From positions 1 to 7,737 of the forward strand of contig DASQ01000120.1 of assembly GCA_002503885.1 (NCBI GenBank): a DNA stretch of 7,737 nucleotides. Direction: 5' to 3'. The notes under the pieces were generated by a model. It was given only the letters and a program-made list of their open reading frames with translations. It was not told the origin of the DNA and did not search any database. Shown here piece by piece: positions 5,399-7,737 of this stretch (position 1 is the first letter of the stretch; each line of letters begins with the position of its first letter). The stretch is from Methanoculleus marisnigri. GTDB lineage: Archaea > Halobacteriota > Methanomicrobia > Methanomicrobiales > Methanoculleaceae. Position numbers and translations under genes: made by a program.

Positions 5399-7075
5399 TC
5401 AGGTGCGTCTCCGCCGATAGAGGTAGAGCCCCATAAGGGCGGCGAGTATGCACGCCGCTGCGATTATTTTGAGCCGGTCCGGTCCGGTAGTGCCCCTCGC
5501 CCCGCCCTCTCCCGAGGCATCCCAGTCGTCCTCAAAGACCGCGGTGTAGTAGGCGGCGATATCCGGGTGCTCGATGATCACACCCGCCTCCCGGTTGAAC
5601 GCCGGCGAGTTGGCGTTCCAGTTGATGCTGCTGACGAGCACCGTCCGGCCGTCGACGATGACCCCTTTGTTGTGGATCTTAGCCAGGTTGTTCGCCTCCA
5701 GGTCCGCGAGCCGAGCTTCGAGCGGGAGCCCTTCGGCCGCGGCGATCCGGTTGATCACGCTGACCATCTCGTCGTTGTCCGCGTCGTCCTCGGTGTTGAA
5801 CCAGGCGGCATCAAGGAGCACCCGCACTGCAACCCCTCGCCGGGAGGCGTTGACTGCAGCCGCAAGGTAGGGGTTCAGGTCGTATGCTGTCTCGTTCGTG
5901 ATGTAGGCCTGCTCGATCGCGATACTCTCCTGCGCCCCCTCGATCAGCCCGAGGATGAGAGCGCTTGTATCGGGAGAGACGACCGGGGTCACCCGCGCTC
6001 CCTCCGCGCGGCAGGCGGCAAACTCCACCGTGTATGAGGGAGCCCAGGGTGTGCGAGGCTCGGCCGTCGTGCCCTCGAAGGGGACGATATCTCCGCCCGC
6101 CGCGTCGAGGAGGAAAACCTCGCGGAAGTAGGCCGCGAGCCCGGCGTTCTCGAGAGAGACCCCCCACCCGCGGTTGCCCTGCAGCCCCGGCGCCGGGTAG
6201 CCGCCGGGCTTGAAGTTCTCGCTCCCGACAAGGACCCTCTCCCCATCGATGACGAGATACTTGGCGTGGTCGTAGCGGTACTTCGCGTGGGCGGCATCGG
6301 TCGTCGTCATCGAGAGGACCGGTATGCCGCTCCGGTTGAGGGCACCCGCGATCGCCCGCTCTTCGGCGGATACACCGCCCACCGGTCCGCCCTCGAGGAG
6401 GACCGTCACCGTCACGCCCCGCTCGCGGGCGCAGATGAGATCGGCTGCCATAGCCGGGTCGGTGAACTCGTAGACGTTTACGAGGATCTCGTGCTCTGCA
6501 GACGCGACGGCTGCCGAGAAGACCTCATACGAGCAGTCCGGGGCGACGAAGGCCTTCACGGCGACGCCCTCAAAGGTTGCGGGTAGAAGGCGGGACTGGC
6601 CGATGGAGAGCGGGCGCGGGTCCCAGATCTCGCCATTGAGGTAGTGGATCCGCCCTTCCCGGGGAAGGACGTCGGCGGGCCAGGCGACCTGCTGGACGAG
6701 GGTGGTCCCCTGGTAGAGGAGGAGTTCGTCGGCCTGGTTGGCCATCAGGAGGTTCCCGTTCGGGATCACGTCCGGCACGGCCGATGTCCGCTCCTCGATC
6801 TCGAAGTCGGGAGGGTAACCGTGGGCCTGCTCGAACGCGGGGCCGCTCCTCGCGATCACCAGCCGCCCGTCGATCGTGGTTCCCGGCGGGAACCGGTACC
6901 CCCCCTCGCCGTCCGAGAGGACGAACCCGTCGAGCATCCCCGATCCCTCGATCACCAGGTACTCGTCGGGGTCGCCGGCCTGGTAGGGGTCCGGGCAGAA
7001 TTCGACGATCCGCACACCGCCGGCTGTGCCGGTAAGGAGGCAGAGGAGCAGGACGAGCGCGGCGATCCGGCGCAT
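5399..7075 (-). CDS. Exported, membrane-anchored phospholipase D-family protein with an N-terminal lamin-tail domain
   Basis: The product has 558 residues. Residues 1-20 are a signal peptide (MRRIAALVLLLCLLTGTAGG). Residues 21-165 look like a lamin-tail domain: RIVEFCPDP, DEYLVIEGSG, GFVLSDGEGGYRFPPG, then RLVIARSG. Two PLD domains follow, each with a complete HKD motif: H270-K272-D277 in DHAKYLVID, followed by GSENF, and H468-K470-D475 in IHNKGVIVD, followed by SSINWN. Residues 535-553 are a membrane helix ending in YRRRRT, so the catalytic part should be held outside. Two HKD motifs form one active site, in families that cut phospholipids or DNA. Lamin-tail domains are often found with secreted nucleases, so an extracellular nuclease is the favoured guess, but a lipase is not excluded. 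The gene lacks a ribosome site, and a TATTAAA box about 27 bases upstream suggests a leaderless mRNA. Confidence 0.88.
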   Translation of the reverse strand: MRRIAALVLLLCLLTGTAGGVRIVEFCPDPYQAGDPDEYLVIEGSGMLDGFVLSDGEGGYRFPPGTTIDGRLVIARSGPAFEQAHGYPPDFEIEERTSAVPDVIPNGNLLMANQADELLLYQGTTLVQQVAWPADVLPREGRIHYLNGEIWDPRPLSIGQSRLLPATFEGVAVKAFVAPDCSYEVFSAAVASAEHEILVNVYEFTDPAMAADLICARERGVTVTVLLEGGPVGGVSAEERAIAGALNRSGIPVLSMTTTDAAHAKYRYDHAKYLVIDGERVLVGSENFKPGGYPAPGLQGNRGWGVSLENAGLAAYFREVFLLDAAGGDIVPFEGTTAEPRTPWAPSYTVEFAACRAEGARVTPVVSPDTSALILGLIEGAQESIAIEQAYITNETAYDLNPYLAAAVNASRRGVAVRVLLDAAWFNTEDDADNDEMVSVINRIAAAEGLPLEARLADLEANNLAKIHNKGVIVDGRTVLVSSINWNANSPAFNREAGVIIEHPDIAAYYTAVFEDDWDASGEGGARGTTGPDRLKIIAAACILAALMGLYLYRRRRT

Positions 7076-7115
7076 ACGCAGGGTTATGTATCCCCCGGTT
7101 TAATAGGAGAGCGAT
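7076..7115. promoter_or_regulatory. Divergent promoter region between the PLD-family gene and mfnE
   Basis: Forty bases separate the two starts. On the minus strand TATTAAAC (7098-7105) lies about 27 bases before the PLD gene start, suggesting a leaderless mRNA. On the plus strand AGGAGA at 7105-7110 is the ribosome site of mfnE, so that mRNA must start further upstream; TTATGTAT at 7084-7091 is an AT-rich candidate but would leave little room for a leader, so the mfnE promoter may lie inside the PLD gene. Confidence 0.5.
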
Positions 7116-7718
7116 ATGACAACGCTTGCACCCCCGCTGGTCGTCAAGGTGGGCGGAAGCCTCTTTGACCGGGTCGTGCCCCTGCTCGCGATCTTCCGGG
7201 AGGTCGGGCGCCCGGTGCTGATCGTGCCCGGCGGCGGGAAGTTCGCCGACCTCGTCCGGCGCCTCAACGTCTCCGATACCGCCGGTCACTGGATGGCGAT
7301 CGCCGGCATGGAGCAGTTCGGGTGGTACATCGCCTCGCACGACGTCCCGGCGGTCTCCGCTCTCACGCTTCCGGCGGAGGTGACGGTCCTCCTCCCCTAC
7401 TGCGCCCTGCGGCGGGCAGACCCCCTCCCTCACTCCTGGAACGTCACCTCCGACACCATCGCCGCCTGGGTCGCGAAAGAACTCTCGCTCGACCTCCTTC
7501 TCCTCAAATCGGTCGACGGCATCCACCACCACAGGAAGCTCCTCTCACGGGTTGAGGACCCCTCTCTCACCCCCGACGAGGTCGATCCTGCGTTCATCCG
7601 GTTCGTCTTCGAGCACAATCTGCGGGCCCGGGTAGTTAACGGCAGGCACGACGACCGCGTCCGCCAGGCACTCCGGGGGGAGGCGGTTGTCGGGACTCTT
7701 GTTGATCCGAGATTTTAA
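7116..7718 (+). CDS. mfnE: [5-(aminomethyl)furan-3-yl]methyl phosphate kinase, methanofuran biosynthesis
   Basis: The 200-residue product belongs to the amino acid kinase fold. Visible motifs are VVKVGGSLF at the N-terminus (phosphate-binding lysine K11), IVPGGGKFADLVR at 36-48, HWMAIAGMEQFG at 58-69, HSWNVTSDTIAAWVAK at 106-121, LKSVDGI at 130-136, and VVNGRHDDRVRQAL at 173-186. The HSW-x-x-TSD and VVNGRH-x-x-R signatures match the Methanocaldococcus MfnE (MJ0458) as I recall it. MfnE uses ATP to turn the furfuryl-amine monophosphate (F1-P) into its diphosphate, which is then joined to the tyramine-glutamate part of methanofuran, the first C1 carrier in CO2 reduction. The length is close to that of the family. 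ATG 7116 follows AGGAGA by about six bases. After the TAA, the last 19 bases contain GGGGGTGA, which may be the ribosome site of a next gene. Confidence 0.82.
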   Translation: MTTLAPPLVVKVGGSLFDRVVPLLAIFREVGRPVLIVPGGGKFADLVRRLNVSDTAGHWMAIAGMEQFGWYIASHDVPAVSALTLPAEVTVLLPYCALRRADPLPHSWNVTSDTIAAWVAKELSLDLLLLKSVDGIHHHRKLLSRVEDPSLTPDEVDPAFIRFVFEHNLRARVVNGRHDDRVRQALRGEAVVGTLVDPRF

Positions 7719-7737
7719 CTTGCGGGGGTGAAGGGGG

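Noticed and set aside
6570..7532. 320-codon open frame on the minus strand
   Set aside because: It overlaps both the mfnE gene (antisense) and the PLD-family gene in another frame, both of which have clear family motifs. Its own product is R/P/G-rich without motifs.
1..7737. CRISPR array or long tandem repeats
   Set aside because: No regularly spaced direct repeats were seen; repeated CGG/GCC words reflect GC-rich codon use.

Overview
The window looks like chromosomal DNA of a methanogenic archaeon of the Methanomicrobiales, most likely Methanoculleus or a close relative. Grounds: a complete mfnE-type kinase of methanofuran biosynthesis, a methanogen-style glutaredoxin plus ferredoxin:disulfide reductase-rubredoxin pair, GC-rich codon use, TTG and GTG starts preceded by AGGAGG-type ribosome sites, and several genes with a TATA-like box about 25-28 bases before the start codon and no ribosome site, as in leaderless archaeal mRNAs. 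The genus is an inference.

Layout. 1-401: 3' end of an IS200/IS605-type tnpB and its right-end hairpin. 565-2208 (+): metallo-beta-lactamase-fold hydrolase with a long C-terminal extension ending in what looks like a degenerate histidine-kinase ATPase fold. 2276-3065 (+): overlapping genes for a glutaredoxin-like protein and an FTR-type reductase fused to rubredoxin. 3058-4166 (-): a cytosine-permease (codB-like) gene that appears dead, with a frameshift near 3993 and about 80 residues of membrane segments missing near 3760-3790. 4192-4404 (+): a possible small disordered protein. 4406-4771 (-): membrane-anchored OB-fold protein. 4842-5389 (+): two coupled HTH regulators behind a leaderless promoter with a GTTAAC-AGC-GTTAAC operator candidate. 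5399-7075 (-): exported, membrane-anchored lamin-tail/phospholipase D-family protein. 7116-7718 (+): mfnE.

How they may work together. The glutaredoxin and reductase form a plausible route for electrons from ferredoxin to disulfides. The OB-fold protein and the LTD/PLD protein are both predicted to lie on the outer face of the membrane with nucleic-acid-type domains. They flank the two-regulator operon, whose operator sits where it could affect both the regulators and the divergent OB-fold gene. That suggests, but does not prove, a regulated surface DNA-handling locus. The tnpB remnant and broken permease show that the region gains and loses genes. No rRNA, tRNA or CRISPR array was seen.
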